Below, piece after piece: positions 63,587 to 64,000 of a DNA stretch of 64,000 nt. Both the position numbers and the translations under genes were made by a program. The notes below the pieces were generated by a model. That model had not been told where the DNA came from. It worked only from the letters and a program-made list of their open reading frames with translations, and made no database searches. Location of the stretch: assembly GCF_900109365.1 (NCBI RefSeq), contig NZ_FNZR01000004.1, forward strand, positions 186,001 to 250,000, read 5' to 3'. The DNA comes from Parapedobacter koreensis. GTDB taxonomy: Bacteria; Bacteroidota; Bacteroidia; Sphingobacteriales; Sphingobacteriaceae. Numbering within the stretch: the first letter of the stretch is position 1; every line of letters starts with the position of its first letter.

Positions 63587-63910
63587 ATGAATTTACCAAA
63601 AGCAATAGCCGATTTAGTAAAAGCGCAGGACAACTTTGACAGTGTTGCCTATGCGAATTGTTTCACAGAAGATGCCGTGGTACATGATGAAGGCCATAGC
63701 TATACAGGAAAATCCGAAATCCAGCAGTGGATTGAAAAAGCGAACGAAAAATACAACACGGTCATGCAACCTATCGACCTTGAAGAAACAGGGGCAATCC
63801 GTATACTCACCGCCCGTGTTTCAGGGACATTCGACGGAAGTCCTGCTGTGTTGCGTTATCACGTTGAATTAAAAGACGGACTAATCCAATCTTTGAAGAT
63901 AACGGGTTGA
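63587..63910 (+). CDS. NTF2-like (SnoaL-type) protein
   Basis: A 107-residue protein with the nuclear transport factor 2 fold pattern: LPKAIADLVKAQDNFDSVAYANCFTEDAVVHDEGHSYTGKSEIQQWIEKANEKYNTVMQPIDLEETG. Members are small polyketide-cyclase-like or stress-linked proteins and often accompany SDR genes controlled by HxlR, as here. No catalytic residue can be named. The last 90 bases of the window, after this gene, contain no feature that I can support. Confidence 0.87.
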   Translation: MNLPKAIADLVKAQDNFDSVAYANCFTEDAVVHDEGHSYTGKSEIQQWIEKANEKYNTVMQPIDLEETGAIRILTARVSGTFDGSPAVLRYHVELKDGLIQSLKITG

Positions 63911-64000
63911 TATGTTGTAAACCTTCGTTATATGGAACATATTTGTAATTTTACAAGTCATTGTAAATCTTAAACGACGTGTGCAATATGTCCATTAGAA

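Overview
The window reads as a Bacteroidota chromosome, most likely from the Sphingobacteriaceae (Sphingobacterium/Parapedobacter/Olivibacter-like). Support comes from TAnnTTTG promoter elements, weak Shine-Dalgarno use, a SusC/SusD pair, GLPGLI and HmuY proteins, a yidC-pyrG pair and many AraC/HxlR regulators. The species cannot be fixed from the sequence alone.

Layout. 1-2.6 kb is a defence-type islet. It has three different type II toxin-antitoxin modules (two PIN toxins, one ParE/RelE toxin), interleaved with a decayed CRISPR array. The array has 36-bp repeats and 30-bp spacers with an exact 66-bp period, its repeats resemble Cas13b (type VI-B) repeats, and no cas gene is visible. 2.6-13.3 kb holds AraC regulators, an acyltransferase, and an envelope module: a TonB-receptor-like barrel and a GLPGLI protein, divergent from a histidine kinase and response regulator. 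Six GTGTTAA repeats in 10-bp phase lie between the two arms. 13.4-26.05 kb is mostly housekeeping: acyl-CoA carboxylase beta subunit, acyl-CoA dehydrogenase, yidC, pyrG, amidohydrolase-fold proteins, HmuY, rplS and tRNA-Pro(UGG).

26.05-48.70 kb is a mobilizable island inserted in the 3' end of tRNA-Pro, bounded by a 15-bp direct repeat. It carries a tyrosine integrase, a MobC/relaxase module with a candidate oriT, and an apparent new defence-like gene pair. That pair is two tandem NTase-like/HEPN proteins, the second with an intact RX4H motif and fused in frame to an Rpn-type PD-(D/E)XK nuclease. The island also has a zinc-ribbon protein, a probable structured RNA with a 24-bp closing stem, and a cargo of TlpA/DUF3738, SusC, SusD, DUF6520, MauE and AraC genes.

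48.7-64 kb returns to the chromosome: periplasmic proteins, a serine hydrolase, a NYN/LOTUS RNase-like protein, redox enzymes (zinc alcohol dehydrogenase, old yellow enzyme, SDR) paired with ArsR/HxlR regulators, and pirin. It contains several decayed genes: a glycosyltransferase, a fatty acid desaturase, two AraC regulators and an MDR oxidoreductase. I found no rRNA genes and no recognisable IS transposase.
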